Made by a program: the position numbers and the translations under genes. From Desulfobacteraceae bacterium (lineage in GTDB: Bacteria; Desulfobacterota; Desulfobacteria; Desulfobacterales; RPRI01), in assembly GCA_011391695.1 (NCBI GenBank), contig JAABQB010000031.1, positions 1 to 34,949 on the forward strand: a DNA stretch of 34,949 nucleotides, given 5' to 3'. Positions within the stretch are counted from its first letter, which is position 1. Each line of letters starts with the position of its first letter. The notes below the pieces were generated by a model. The model was not told where the DNA came from. It saw only the letters and a list, made by a program, of their open reading frames with translations, and did no database searches. Positions 6,295-14,958 of this stretch are shown piece by piece.

Positions 6295-8892
6295 CTAGTT
6301 GCATGCAATTATTTTCTCAAGATTATAATTTCCTTCAAGAAAATTTTTAGCCAGAATTTCAATACTGGCTTCATTGATCATCAGCATATCCATCTGCCGG
6401 GTAAACTGAAGAAGCCGCCCAACAAAGTCGAGTTTTTCCTCCATAAGATGCAGTTCATGTTTTTGATACCTGGCGTTAATCCTGTCTCCCGAGACCTCTG
6501 TGGTAAAATCAAGAGACTGAAGTATCCTTGCGATAGCTCTTACACGCCTGTTTTTCCTGATATCATCTGCGGCGCCTCCCTTGAAAGAGAAGGATATGTA
6601 ATTCATATTAACGGTTCTGCTGCAATAGGAATCGATGACACTGTAATGATATCCGACGCGGGAGCTGAAATTGAGATATTTATCTGAAATAATGGCATAA
6701 CTGCGGTCTCCGAATCTTTCAGCAGCCGATGGAGGCGAGAGCATCTGTTCTCTCATGACGGATAGAAATCCTTTAAACTCCACGGGACGACACTGGTTTT
6801 GCTGGAAATCCCTGTTCATCAATCCATTGAGAAGCGCTTTTAACGGAACAGAAGTGATATTATCAGGAGATATGCTGTTTAGATTTATATTCTTTTCCGT
6901 AACGCCGGATCCTAAATCGATAACATACAGGTCAAGCGGTATATTGACTTTTAATTTAAAAGCCATTCCCTTTTTATCGGAGATAAAATCGCTCAGTTTA
7001 AACATCTCGGTATACGAAAATTCATGTACCAGCCGGCTGATGTCGTGAAGGGTCCGGCAGGAGGAAGGGGCAAAATCAGGCGATGCCGGATCAAGAAGAT
7101 AGAGAGGTACGATCCAATCGCTTATCTCTCGCAGAATTCTGTATACAGGTGTTTCCTTCATTGGAAATCCTCCTGTCTTCTGGAAAACTTCCAATTCATG
7201 CACCTTTCCCTGATATACTCTCCCAGAATAAGCATCGACGGTGACTTCCATGCCGGCCGGGATGACGGAGGTAGCTACATCGGTACTTACAATGGTTGGA
7301 ATGGCAAATTCTCTGGCAAGAGTCGCCATATGCCCTGCTATGTTTCCCTTATCGGTAATAATTGCCCTGGTTTTTTTCATTACCATCGCTATCTTGGGAG
7401 AGGAATGCCTTGCAACAAGGACGGCTCCGTCAGGAAACTTAAGAAGGTCATCCTCTGAAGATACATGAAAAGCCGGTCCGAAACCTATCCCGCCTGAAAC
7501 AGTCACTCCCTTTTCGATCAACAAGGGGTATCCTGGCAGTACAGGGGAGGCAGGATACCTTTTCCCTGCATCTTCGGCGCGCAGAGGACGGCTCTGCAAT
7601 ATGAAAAGGGTTCCGTTTCTGTCAAGCGCCCATTCAATATCCTGGGGGCACCCGTAATGCTCCTCAAGTTTACGGGCATAGCCTGCAAGAACGGCGATAT
7701 TTTCTGCCGAAAGAGAAGGCTTCTCCACTAGATCATCAGCCACAGGAATTTCAGTCAATCCACCTTCCGGTTTACTAATCAATTGAACTGTTTTTCGGGA
7801 GATCTCCGAAGATAATGTACGGCCGTCTTTTCCAACCGTGTAAACATCAGGTGTAATGACTCCGTCAACGGCATAAGGCCCCAGACCCCAAACTGCCGTT
7901 ATTATGATATTATCCTCCAGGATGTTGAGAGGGTTTCTTGAATACATAACGCCGCTGGCAACCGATTCGACCATTTGAATACAGGCCACGCTCATGGCAA
8001 TATCTTCATCTCTGATTCCTTTGTTGAGCCTGTAAGCTATAGCGCTCGGAGTGTAAAGACTGGCTAATATTTCTTTATAGGTTGTTATCAGTTGTTCCTG
8101 CGGCACATTTAATTTTGACAGGTATTGGCCGGCAAAGGATAACTCGCTGTCCTCTCCTATAGCGCTGCTCCTCATCGATACCCGCATGAAAGTGCCGGGA
8201 CTTTTCCCGTATGCGGTCTTATCGGCAAGTTTTGCATAGGCAAGCATGATGGCTTCTTCTATTGCTGGAGGGACATCTGCAGAAATGATCAATTCCCTGA
8301 TATCGTCGCTTATTTTTTTGACTGTATCGGGATCGTCAGGATCTATTTCCATCTTTTTCTTGCTTACTTTATCAAAGAGATCCGTACTGAACAGAAATGA
8401 CTCAAAAGCTTTTGTGGTTATTGCAAATCCTTCCGGGATCGGGAGTCCGATCCTGCTTTCTATTTCACCCAGATTCGCATTTTTACCCCCAACCCAGTCG
8501 ATCATCTCCGCATTTATCTCAGAATAAGGTAAAATAAGCTCCGATATGGAAACCTCTTTTTTTCTGTTGAGAATCTCCTTGATTTTCAGGTCTATATTTT
8601 CGAGAACTTCAAAAAGCCGGGAGTAACGGTGGCCTGAGATGTCGTCTAAATTTTTTATCATGCGAAGGGCATGGAAAACAGCTTTGGCAGATCTCGTTCT
8701 GACATAAGACATGCCGAATACCTGTTCACCGCACAGTTTTTCTTCCAAATCAGTTATTACGTTCAAAAATTCGGAATTCGAATCGAGCAGCATTTTGAAA
8801 CAGGAATATTTAAAACGGAACAGATCCGGCAGGCTATTTTCTGAAGGAGATTTTTTTTGTGATTTATCACGCTTAAAAAGCTTCTTGAACAT
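6295..8892 (-). CDS. PEP-synthase/PPDK-like protein with non-canonical C-terminal domain (paralogue B)
   Basis: This 865-residue paralogue of the gene at 1259-3874 is collinear with it over the full length. The ATP-grasp domain is intact: VGGKNANLGEI, IPEGFAITTKAF, MRSSAIGEDSELSFAGQY, GVMYSRNPL, QDIEWALD, ILQSRPL. The phosphohistidine domain has ITDKGNIAGHMATLAREFAIPT. Instead of the PEP-binding barrel, the last 300 residues carry the same unknown domain as paralogue A (YISFSFKGGAADDIRKNRR, then LMEEKLDFVGRLLQFTRQMDMLM). The N-terminal 110 residues are helical and Lys-rich. Its ATG overlaps the stop of an upstream receiver gene as TAATG, so the two are translationally coupled and probably act together. 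Autophosphorylation by ATP is plausible; synthesis of PEP is doubtful. Confidence 0.77.
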   Translation of the reverse strand: MFKKLFKRDKSQKKSPSENSLPDLFRFKYSCFKMLLDSNSEFLNVITDLEEKLCGEQVFGMSYVRTRSAKAVFHALRMIKNLDDISGHRYSRLFEVLENIDLKIKEILNRKKEVSISELILPYSEINAEMIDWVGGKNANLGEIESRIGLPIPEGFAITTKAFESFLFSTDLFDKVSKKKMEIDPDDPDTVKKISDDIRELIISADVPPAIEEAIMLAYAKLADKTAYGKSPGTFMRVSMRSSAIGEDSELSFAGQYLSKLNVPQEQLITTYKEILASLYTPSAIAYRLNKGIRDEDIAMSVACIQMVESVASGVMYSRNPLNILEDNIIITAVWGLGPYAVDGVITPDVYTVGKDGRTLSSEISRKTVQLISKPEGGLTEIPVADDLVEKPSLSAENIAVLAGYARKLEEHYGCPQDIEWALDRNGTLFILQSRPLRAEDAGKRYPASPVLPGYPLLIEKGVTVSGGIGFGPAFHVSSEDDLLKFPDGAVLVARHSSPKIAMVMKKTRAIITDKGNIAGHMATLAREFAIPTIVSTDVATSVIPAGMEVTVDAYSGRVYQGKVHELEVFQKTGGFPMKETPVYRILREISDWIVPLYLLDPASPDFAPSSCRTLHDISRLVHEFSYTEMFKLSDFISDKKGMAFKLKVNIPLDLYVIDLGSGVTEKNINLNSISPDNITSVPLKALLNGLMNRDFQQNQCRPVEFKGFLSVMREQMLSPPSAAERFGDRSYAIISDKYLNFSSRVGYHYSVIDSYCSRTVNMNYISFSFKGGAADDIRKNRRVRAIARILQSLDFTTEVSGDRINARYQKHELHLMEEKLDFVGRLLQFTRQMDMLMINEASIEILAKNFLEGNYNLEKIIACN

Positions 8893-9308
8893 TACTCTTT
8901 TCCCTGAGCATGTCCTTTTTCTATCATCCCGCGGCGAAAGGCATCCTCAACCTTGACCATGAGATCATTGACGGTACACGGCTTGATCACATAGTCATAT
9001 GCACCTGATTTAATTCCTTCTATTCCCGCTTCAATAGAGGCATGTCCGGTAAGAAGTATAACTTCTATATGCGGATCGATTTTCTTGACCCGCTTCAGGG
9101 TTTCTATTCCATCAATACCGGGCATTTTGATGTCTATTATGGCAACATCGAAAGATTTTTTCCCGATAATTTCTATTGCCTCCTCGCCACTGCCTGCATC
9201 TGTGACATCCAGGTTTCTTCTTTTTAACCTGTTTGCCAGAGTTGTTCTGAAATCTTCTTCATCATCCACCAGTAACAGGCGTATAATTTGCGTGTCTGCT
9301 TTTTCCAT
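8892..9308 (-). CDS. Single-domain response regulator (CheY-like) coupled to PEP-synthase-like protein B
   Basis: This 138-residue receiver has the acidic pair Asp15-Asp16 (LLLVDDEED), phospho-acceptor Asp59 (VAIIDIKMPG), the switch Thr87 (LLTGHAS) and Lys109 (YVIKPC). A short charged tail (MIEKGHAQGKE) follows, with no output domain. The stop codon overlaps the next gene's start (TAATG). The one-base overlap strongly suggests a functional pairing of the receiver with the PEP-synthase-like protein. The start at 9308 has a modest TAGGT site. Upstream, 9309-9435 contains only a small TGCGG/CCGCA hairpin at 9366-9380. Confidence 0.88.
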   Translation of the reverse strand: MEKADTQIIRLLLVDDEEDFRTTLANRLKRRNLDVTDAGSGEEAIEIIGKKSFDVAIIDIKMPGIDGIETLKRVKKIDPHIEVILLTGHASIEAGIEGIKSGAYDYVIKPCTVNDLMVKVEDAFRRGMIEKGHAQGKE

Positions 9309-9435
9309 ATAAACCTATTTATACATGAATATTGATTTAATACAAGTCGGCAGCCTAATATCTAATGCGGATTACCCGCACAGCGCAAGTTGTCGTTTGC
9401 CGTTTTTGTATCCGGAGGATTAAGCGCGAAGCCTT

Positions 9436-10218
9436 TTACCGGACGGCGAGTGCTACCGTATACCCAGGTTTAACTGTGCAGCCTGGTCCGACTCTTGCTA
9501 CCGAGTCTGTTTCAGAGACATTGTGAACGACCACAGTTCCTGCGGGTTTGCCCTCTTCATTGAGGAGGGCAAGGCTGGTATCAGTTCGGATGCCGTGCGC
9601 AGTGCCCAGGCTGAAGGATACCTCGAATCCATCGTCACCTTTTTTTACTCTATAAACCACGGCCTTTCCCTGTTTGGCCATGAGTTGTTCGATCTTTCCG
9701 GAGAGGAAAAAGATATACACGAAGGCCGGAACAAAAAAGGTGGAAAAAGCCGCAGCCATGATCCATGGCGATATATCAAGGTATCGTTTTATGAAAGATT
9801 TGAAGCTCTGGCTATAACCCGCATAATCTTTATAAACCCTTATCAGAAATTCACCGGGCTTTTGTATCTTCATGCCTTCAAGGCCTACCGTAAGGCTGTA
9901 CTCTCCCGCCAATATATCAGGATCAATTGTCAGCCGCCCCTGCCACATGTTGTCCCCGAACCAGTGTCCTTTCTGGATTGAATCGATGGTCAGCAGAATA
10001 TGATTTGAGTTGCCCGTCCATGTAATTTCACGGGCACTTTTGACTTTTCCCGGCATTATTCCGTTGATTTCAACTGTTGTTCCGGGAAGAAGATCAAACA
10101 CATTTGCAGATTGCCTGAACCCGGCTATAACTGCATCAATAATTGACAGGCTGAAAAGAATACAAAATAAGGCTGTGATTTTTCCAACAGCACTTCTTGC
10201 TCGTATTAATTTATCCAT
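9436..10218 (-). CDS. Unidentified two-segment membrane protein with large periplasmic domain
   Basis: This protein has 260 residues if started at the ATG at 10218 (MDKLIRARSAV). A longer frame to 10281 runs into a repeat and is unlikely to be used. An N-terminal membrane segment (ITALFCILFSLSIIDAVIAGF) is followed by a beta-rich domain of about 120 residues with PGTTVEINGIMPGKV and EYSLTVGLEG. A second membrane segment (MAAAFSTFFVPAFVYIFFLSG) precedes a soluble C-terminal domain with repeated VV/VS strands and two similar GTxxGI/GPGxTVKPGYTV turns. No family is recognised. It follows a DUF4881-like lipoprotein in the same direction, so a cell-envelope role is inferred. No strong Shine-Dalgarno sequence precedes the chosen start. 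Confidence 0.6.
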   Translation of the reverse strand: MDKLIRARSAVGKITALFCILFSLSIIDAVIAGFRQSANVFDLLPGTTVEINGIMPGKVKSAREITWTGNSNHILLTIDSIQKGHWFGDNMWQGRLTIDPDILAGEYSLTVGLEGMKIQKPGEFLIRVYKDYAGYSQSFKSFIKRYLDISPWIMAAAFSTFFVPAFVYIFFLSGKIEQLMAKQGKAVVYRVKKGDDGFEVSFSLGTAHGIRTDTSLALLNEEGKPAGTVVVHNVSETDSVARVGPGCTVKPGYTVALAVR

Positions 10219-10241
10219 ATCTACGCAACCACTGCAAAGGG

Positions 10242-10320
10242 GTTCAGGCTGAAGATCGAAGGCTGAAGGTTCGTGCAACATCCCTATATATCTTCAGTCT
10301 AACAGCCTTCAGCCTTCAGT
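10242..10320. repeat. Inverted repeat of CTGAAGGCTGAAGG words
   Basis: The left part holds ggctgaag and aggctgaagg. The right part holds the inverted words cagccttcagccttcag. Together they can form a long imperfect hairpin in the gap between the lipoprotein gene and the downstream membrane-protein gene. It lacks a T-tract. It may be a dispersed repeat or an mRNA-processing hairpin. Confidence 0.55.
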
Positions 10321-10326
10321 TATCTT

Positions 10327-10953
10327 TTATTTCTTGAAAATATCCGTCTTGCTGAGGTTCATAAACCTCCTGGCCTTTCCTTCCTCTTTATAGTAGATGC
10401 GGACTTCATCCCCGGAATCCCAGGTATTATCCGGAAGCGCGAAGTATTCATCAGGCACAGAAAATGTAGTAAGAATTTTCTGTCTTTTCGAATAGACCGT
10501 AACAGCCTTCTTTGCCCTGTCTACAACAGGAAAAGCTTTTGGCTTATCCGCGGCCTTGTCATAGACCTGCGGATCATCACCGCTTACTTTTTCCGCTTGA
10601 GAGATCAGAATGTAGTCGATGGTCTTGAAGTTCTGCGTTGCAGTATCAAAGATGACTATCTGTTTTTTTTCGGTATCGAGCTTCATGCGTTTTCCTGCTT
10701 TAGGAAGAGCTCCTATTTCCGAAGGATCTTTCGGCATCTCATATGTATAAGGCGGCAAATGAGTATAGTCAGGTTTCATCGGGTCGGCCTTAAAATCTCT
10801 GATAAGAGTGACCACTCCTTTTTCCTTGTCAAATTCGATAACCCTTCCCTGATCCACATTTCCCAGTTTTCCGCAGGCAAGGAGAGACCCAAAGGATAAA
10901 ACAGTCAGTATGGCAAACAAGCTTAATTTCTTTATCATAGTATGTCTCCTCAT
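10327..10953 (-). CDS. DUF4881-like outer-envelope lipoprotein
   Basis: This protein has about 208 residues from the ATG at 10953, one base after the upstream stop codon and preceded by GGGAGGG. A second ATG at 10938 has its own GAGGAG site and gives a compact signal peptide, so the exact start is open. MIKKLSLFAILTVLSFGSLLACGK is a type II signal peptide with lipobox LLAC. The mature protein starts at the lipid-modified Cys, followed by GKLGNVDQGRVIEFDKEKGVVTLI. From memory this resembles DUF4881 proteins of Desulfovibrio-type sulfate reducers; no biochemical function is established. The mature part is predicted periplasmic and beta-rich. It lies directly after a TauE/SafE permease gene. Confidence 0.7.
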   Translation of the reverse strand: MRRHTMIKKLSLFAILTVLSFGSLLACGKLGNVDQGRVIEFDKEKGVVTLIRDFKADPMKPDYTHLPPYTYEMPKDPSEIGALPKAGKRMKLDTEKKQIVIFDTATQNFKTIDYILISQAEKVSGDDPQVYDKAADKPKAFPVVDRAKKAVTVYSKRQKILTTFSVPDEYFALPDNTWDSGDEVRIYYKEEGKARRFMNLSKTDIFKK

Positions 10954-10954
10954 G

Positions 10955-12010
10955 TTAAGCCCTCCCTTTTTTCGCGGCGACTTCCTGCTTTGCACCCTGA
11001 ATCATTTTAATAAGAATGTAAAGAGACAGGGCAGCCACAAGCCCAAGGATAAGAGTTGTTGAGGCAATATCCATAACAACCTGGGTTCCGTCTATATACT
11101 TTGGAATTAGTTTCATAATGACGGAAATACAGCAACCGACAACGGCAATTCCAAAGGCGATGCGAATTCCATACCCTTTGATATATTTGGTTGCCACTGT
11201 CCCTACCTGAGCTCCCATAGCTGCGCCGCACAACATGATAACGGCGGCAACCAGCTCCGTCCTGCCTTTGAACGTGTATGTTCCGGCTCCGTAAAGACCT
11301 GAAATCGCAACTTCAAAAAGATCTGTCCCGACGGCTATGTGGGTGGGACAACCGATAAAATAGATAAGTGCCGGCATACGTATAAGGCCTCCGCCGATAC
11401 CCAGAATTCCTGCCAGCCAGCCTGTAACAAAGCTGATAAAGATGGGCAACCAGGCTGAACATGTGAATCCTGCCGCCTTGAAATGTATCATGGGAGGAAT
11501 CTTCAGCTTATGAAAGGTCTTGTGCCATTCTATGCCTGTGGCCAGTTTATCAACATCCTGACCTTTTGCCTTTAGCTCTTTTTCCATTTTTCTCTTCTTT
11601 GCCACGTCGGCAAAGACCATCCATGCGATAAGGATAAGAAGTATAACGTACATCCAGCGGACTATCATATCTACTTTTCCGATGCGTTCCAGCCACATGA
11701 TCATCTGTGCGCCTATTTCAAACCCGGCCACAGTACCGACAATCATAATAACCCCTAGCCTGTAATCTACGTTCCCGAACTTGCCATGCCGCATGGTGGA
11801 AATAAGGGACTTTCCGGCCATGTGGGCAATATCGGTCCCGATAGCGAAAGCCATTGGAAAACCGAGTATGTTGAGCCCCGGTGTCACCATCCAGGCGCCG
11901 CCCATACCAAAAAAACCGCCGATTATTCCGACCCCGATTCCAAGAATAACCAGACCCGGCCAGAATATTGTTACTCCCGAAATAGGCATGAGAACATATA
12001 ACCAATCCAT
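10955..12010 (-). CDS. TauE/SafE-family permease (short form)
   Basis: This 351-residue multi-pass membrane protein has both signature halves: GIIGGFFGMGGAWMVTPGLN...AIGTDIAH, and LAGILGIGGGLIRMPALIYF...AVGTDLFE. A cytosolic-type basic loop lies between them (KKRKMEKELKAKGQDVDK). The C-terminus ends in a membrane segment and a Lys-rich tail. GGAGG precedes the ATG. It is a paralogue of the 429-residue protein further downstream. The substrate is unknown; sulfur oxyanions or sulfonates are known substrates for the family. A small two-segment membrane protein lies immediately upstream and a lipoprotein immediately downstream, suggesting an export module. Confidence 0.85.
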   Translation of the reverse strand: MDWLYVLMPISGVTIFWPGLVILGIGVGIIGGFFGMGGAWMVTPGLNILGFPMAFAIGTDIAHMAGKSLISTMRHGKFGNVDYRLGVIMIVGTVAGFEIGAQMIMWLERIGKVDMIVRWMYVILLILIAWMVFADVAKKRKMEKELKAKGQDVDKLATGIEWHKTFHKLKIPPMIHFKAAGFTCSAWLPIFISFVTGWLAGILGIGGGLIRMPALIYFIGCPTHIAVGTDLFEVAISGLYGAGTYTFKGRTELVAAVIMLCGAAMGAQVGTVATKYIKGYGIRIAFGIAVVGCCISVIMKLIPKYIDGTQVVMDIASTTLILGLVAALSLYILIKMIQGAKQEVAAKKGRA

Positions 12011-12062
12011 AATTTATCCTCCTGATGTTATTTTAAAATCAAATTTTTTACTGGCGGAAATT

Positions 12063-12359
12063 TTAATGTTCGGACAACTCCCTCGACTTAAGATCAATGC
12101 CAATGCGTGACATAACCAGGTCCGCCAGAAGACCAAGAAGAACCCCGATAATCGGGATGGCTATTACAGTGACAATTGTAAAGTATATATGACTCTCATT
12201 GTAAAGATTGGCAAACCATGCTTCCCATCCGGATAGTTTGCGGGTATCAGCCACAATCACAAGAAGGGAAGCCTTTTCTCCTGCAGCCAGAACAAGCTCC
12301 GGAATAACCAGCATTGCCGTGGCTGCCACACCTGTCAGTTTTGTCCATAATTTAAACAT
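12063..12359 (-). CDS. Small two-segment membrane protein upstream of TauE/SafE permease
   Basis: This 98-residue protein has an N-terminal hydrophobic segment that could be a signal anchor or cleavable signal (GVAATAMLVIPELVLAAGE; cleavage after LAA is plausible). A short polar segment follows (ADTRKLSGWEAWFANLYNES), then a second membrane segment (IYFTIVTVIAIPIIGVLLGLLADLVM). AGGAG precedes the ATG. It sits between a universal stress protein gene and the permease gene, all in one direction. It is probably a small subunit or stabiliser of the permease; I know no family name. Confidence 0.65.
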   Translation of the reverse strand: MFKLWTKLTGVAATAMLVIPELVLAAGEKASLLVIVADTRKLSGWEAWFANLYNESHIYFTIVTVIAIPIIGVLLGLLADLVMSRIGIDLKSRELSEH

Positions 12360-12377
12360 TTTTTTAATCTCCTTTAC

Positions 12378-12791
12378 TTATTGTATTATGCTAACACTGC
12401 ACGGGGCATGCGCCACCACCTTAGCCGCTGTGCTGCCTGTCATAGCCCGTTCTATTCCGGTTAGACCGGTTCTTCCCATAAGGATGAGATCGAATTTGTC
12501 CTCTTTCGCTCTCCTTATAATATTGTTTGCCGGAACCACACCAGTCTCAAGAATGGTTTTAATCTTTATCCCCTTTCCGTCAAATATAGCTTTCGCGCTG
12601 TTAAGGGCATCCTTTGCCTGTTTTTCCAGCTTCTCCTGGATACTTGGGGGCATGTCATCGAAGTCGCTCTTGGAGAAATAAGCCACAGACATGAGCGTTA
12701 CCTCCGCCCCTTCTTTTTCGGCCAGCTCAAGAGCCCGTTTTACGGCTTTCATTGAGTGTTCCGAACCGTCTGTTGCTGTCAATACCTTCAT
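12378..12791 (-). CDS. Universal stress protein, UspA family
   Basis: This 137-residue protein starts at the ATG at 12791, which has a perfect AAGGAGG site; an upstream in-frame ATG at 12818 is less likely. The fold is recognisable from MKVLTATDGSEHSMKAVKRALELA at the N-terminus and LILMGRTGLTGIERAMTGSTAAKVVAHAPCSVSII at the C-terminus. The GxTG-x9-GST pattern is the ATP-binding motif of nucleotide-binding Usp proteins. It probably acts in the cytoplasm as a stress or energy-state sensor. Its position between a receiver gene and the permease module suggests it couples the signalling part to the transport part. Confidence 0.9.
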   Translation of the reverse strand: MKVLTATDGSEHSMKAVKRALELAEKEGAEVTLMSVAYFSKSDFDDMPPSIQEKLEKQAKDALNSAKAIFDGKGIKIKTILETGVVPANNIIRRAKEDKFDLILMGRTGLTGIERAMTGSTAAKVVAHAPCSVSIIQ

Positions 12792-12865
12792 AAGCACCTC
12801 CTTTATATTTGAATTCATTCAGAATTTATCATCTCCCGGATCTTTGCGCCGCGAATCTTTTGTTC

Positions 12866-13285
12866 CTAAGTAATATTCTTTTCAAAAGCGGCGATCAGTT
12901 TCTCCAGGTGAGCATTCTTCTTGTCAAAAGCGGCTAGCAGTTTCTCCAGAAGTTCCGCAAATTTTACAGGTTTCAGCAGATAATCAAAGGCGCCTGATTT
13001 CATTCCCTCCATGCTGGTTTCAATTGATGCGTGTCCGGTAAGGAGAATTACCTCGGTCGAAGGCTGAATTTTTTTGATTTCCCTCAAGATCTCTATGCCG
13101 TCCATTCCGCCCGGCATCTTGATATCCAGCAAAACAACATCAAAATTATTTTCCTTCATCAAAGAAAGAGCCTTCTCTCCGCTGGGAACACCCGTTGCAT
13201 CAATATTTCTTTTCAGCAATCGGTTGACGATTGTTTCTAAAAAATCCGTTTCATCATCTACAATTAAAACCCGGAAGGTTTCCAT
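12866..13285 (-). CDS. Single-domain response regulator with duplicated C-terminal coiled segment
   Basis: This 139-residue receiver is read from the ATG at 13285, which leaves 5 nt after GGAGG; the adjoining ATG at 13288 is too close. The acidic pair is Asp10-Asp11, the phospho-acceptor is Asp54 (VVLLDIKMPGG), then LLTGHAS and LLKPVK. There is no output domain. The tail contains a tandem pair LEKLLAAFDKKNA / LEKLIAAFEKN, encoded by a near-perfect 42-bp-period DNA duplication. The gene directly follows a Cache histidine kinase gene, which is its likely phosphodonor. Confidence 0.88.
   Translation of the reverse strand: METFRVLIVDDETDFLETIVNRLLKRNIDATGVPSGEKALSLMKENNFDVVLLDIKMPGGMDGIEILREIKKIQPSTEVILLTGHASIETSMEGMKSGAFDYLLKPVKFAELLEKLLAAFDKKNAHLEKLIAAFEKNIT
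12882..12949. repeat. Tandem duplication with 42-bp period inside receiver gene
   Basis: The 26-nt blocks at 12882-12907 and 12924-12949 differ at only two positions (24 of 26 identical). The period is 42 nt, exactly 14 codons, so the reading frame is kept and a short amphipathic helix is duplicated at the receiver's C-terminus. Confidence 0.8.
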
Positions 13286-13295
13286 CATAACCTCC

Positions 13296-14957
13296 TTATT
13301 TCTTCTCCGGAACAACAACAGGTAATCTCACGGTAAATGTCGTTCCTTTTCCTTCTTCGCTGTCGAGATCGATAGTGCCTCCCATGCTGCTGACAAGGGT
13401 GTAGGTGACCGAGAGACCGAGACCTGTTCCCTTGCCTGATTGTTTTGTGGTAAAAAAGGGTTCAAAAACCCGTGACTGATATTCTTTGGGGATCCCGGGG
13501 CCGTTGTCTCTTACACTGATTGCAATCTCCGAATCGATCCTGCGGCTGGTTAGATGAACGTTCCCATCTTTGCCTATCGCGTCAACAGCATTGGTTAAAA
13601 GGTTCAGAAATACCTGCTGCAGCTGGGCGCGGTCACTGGCAATTATGGGCAGATCGGTTTCAAGCTCTTTTTCTATCACAATGTTATTTGTCCGGGCATA
13701 GCTTTCAAGAAAAGACATTGTCTGGGTCAGGACTTCGTTGATATCCACATCCTCCAGATGCGGCTCCATCCTGCGGGCAAATCCAAGCATGCCGTGGATT
13801 ACTTTTCTTGCTCTCTCGACGTGTTCCTCTATTTTTCCGAGCGATTTTTTATACTCGGCAAAATGCTGGCTCTTCTGAAAATCCTCCTCGGTCAGGAGAT
13901 CCTCCATCCAGCCTGTTTTTTCGGCAATCACGGCAAGGGGATTGTTGATTTCGTGGGCAACACCGGCGGCCATCTTGCCCAGAGCAGCCAGTTTATCCGA
14001 ATGGACGAGTTGTGCGTTCAATTCGTTCACCTCCCTGTCCGCCGTTTCCAGTCGCCTTATTGTCAGGTGGGTGGTAAAGTAAGTTGTGAGGATGATCATC
14101 AAACAACCGAGGGCAACTATAACAATTTCTATTCTTTTCGTTTTGAACAGCTTGGTCATCTCTTCCGATGCATCCTGGCTTATTACCAGAAGCCAGCTGT
14201 TTTTTTTCAGCCAGCGCGCCGCATATAATATCTTTTTGCCGTCCTTGTCCGCCTTTTCCAGTACTGTTGTTCCCTCTCCGAAGAGAGTGGGATCAAGATG
14301 TGATTTGGAAAGAATTTCACCGCCAAAACGAAGAAGTGTCTGATAAGAGCCCTCCTTGTTGATAATAAAAGCGTCGCCTGTTTTTCCAACCTGTGCCGCA
14401 CGGACGAGACTTTCAAAAACATCAGAGTCTATGGTCGCCCTCAGTATCCATCTTCTGTTATTCTCCTGACGCTGAAGAGCGATAATGAAATGGGGTACCT
14501 GCCTGTAACCCAAGAAGACATCGCTGATATAAACACCCTTGCTTTCAACCTCACGGAACCACGGTTGTGAATAGTAGTTCAGGCTGATAAGGTTGTAAGG
14601 GCCTACGTAAGCTATTTGACGGCCGGTGCTGTCAATCAGGCCAAGATCTATAAAACCGCCGACCCGGTGGTTCATTATCTGAAAAATTCTTTCTAATTTG
14701 TTCTTCTCAGCCAGGTAATCAAAAGTATAAGTATCGGCCATGGCCAACAGAATGGCGGTTCGTTCCTTCAGAAAAAGTTCTATTGCATTGCTTTGGACCC
14801 TGGCGCGATATTCAATCTGCTCTTCAATTTTATTCCTGAAAACCTGGGTAAACTGGTAGTAAATTATAACACTAAGAGAGATAAGGGGTATAAATGAAAC
14901 CAGCAGGGTGATGAAAATTATCTTTCTCTGAAGGTTCGCATATATCTGTCTTTTCAT
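13296..14957 (-). CDS. Membrane sensor histidine kinase with Cache-type sensor (second kinase)
   Basis: This 553-residue protein has membrane segment 1 at about residues 13-34 and an extracytoplasmic dCache-like domain at about 40-270 with GLIDSTGRQIAYVGPY, YISDVFLGYRQVPHFIIAL and RATIDSDVF. Membrane segment 2 is at about 276-297. The HisKA dimerisation domain contains the phospho-acceptor His335 (AAGVAHEINNP). The ATPase domain has NLLTNAVDAI (N box), DNGPGIP (G1) and GKGTGLGLS (G2). All catalytic motifs are intact. The ATG follows AGGGG, and the gene starts 1 nt after the receiver stop upstream. It is a clear paralogue of the kinase at 16244-17941 and lacks PAS and attached receiver domains. 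Cache sensors bind small extracellular metabolites; the ligand is unknown. Confidence 0.92.
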   Translation of the reverse strand: MKRQIYANLQRKIIFITLLVSFIPLISLSVIIYYQFTQVFRNKIEEQIEYRARVQSNAIELFLKERTAILLAMADTYTFDYLAEKNKLERIFQIMNHRVGGFIDLGLIDSTGRQIAYVGPYNLISLNYYSQPWFREVESKGVYISDVFLGYRQVPHFIIALQRQENNRRWILRATIDSDVFESLVRAAQVGKTGDAFIINKEGSYQTLLRFGGEILSKSHLDPTLFGEGTTVLEKADKDGKKILYAARWLKKNSWLLVISQDASEEMTKLFKTKRIEIVIVALGCLMIILTTYFTTHLTIRRLETADREVNELNAQLVHSDKLAALGKMAAGVAHEINNPLAVIAEKTGWMEDLLTEEDFQKSQHFAEYKKSLGKIEEHVERARKVIHGMLGFARRMEPHLEDVDINEVLTQTMSFLESYARTNNIVIEKELETDLPIIASDRAQLQQVFLNLLTNAVDAIGKDGNVHLTSRRIDSEIAISVRDNGPGIPKEYQSRVFEPFFTTKQSGKGTGLGLSVTYTLVSSMGGTIDLDSEEGKGTTFTVRLPVVVPEKK

Positions 14958-14958
14958 A

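Noticed and set aside
6295-8892. Annotation as a true PEP synthase or pyruvate phosphate dikinase
   Set aside because: The PEP-binding barrel motifs are not visible; only the ATP-grasp and phosphohistidine domains support the family.
9366-9380. TGCGG-ATTAC-CCGCA hairpin as terminator
   Set aside because: The stem is only 5 bp with no T-tract on either strand, so a terminator call is not supported.
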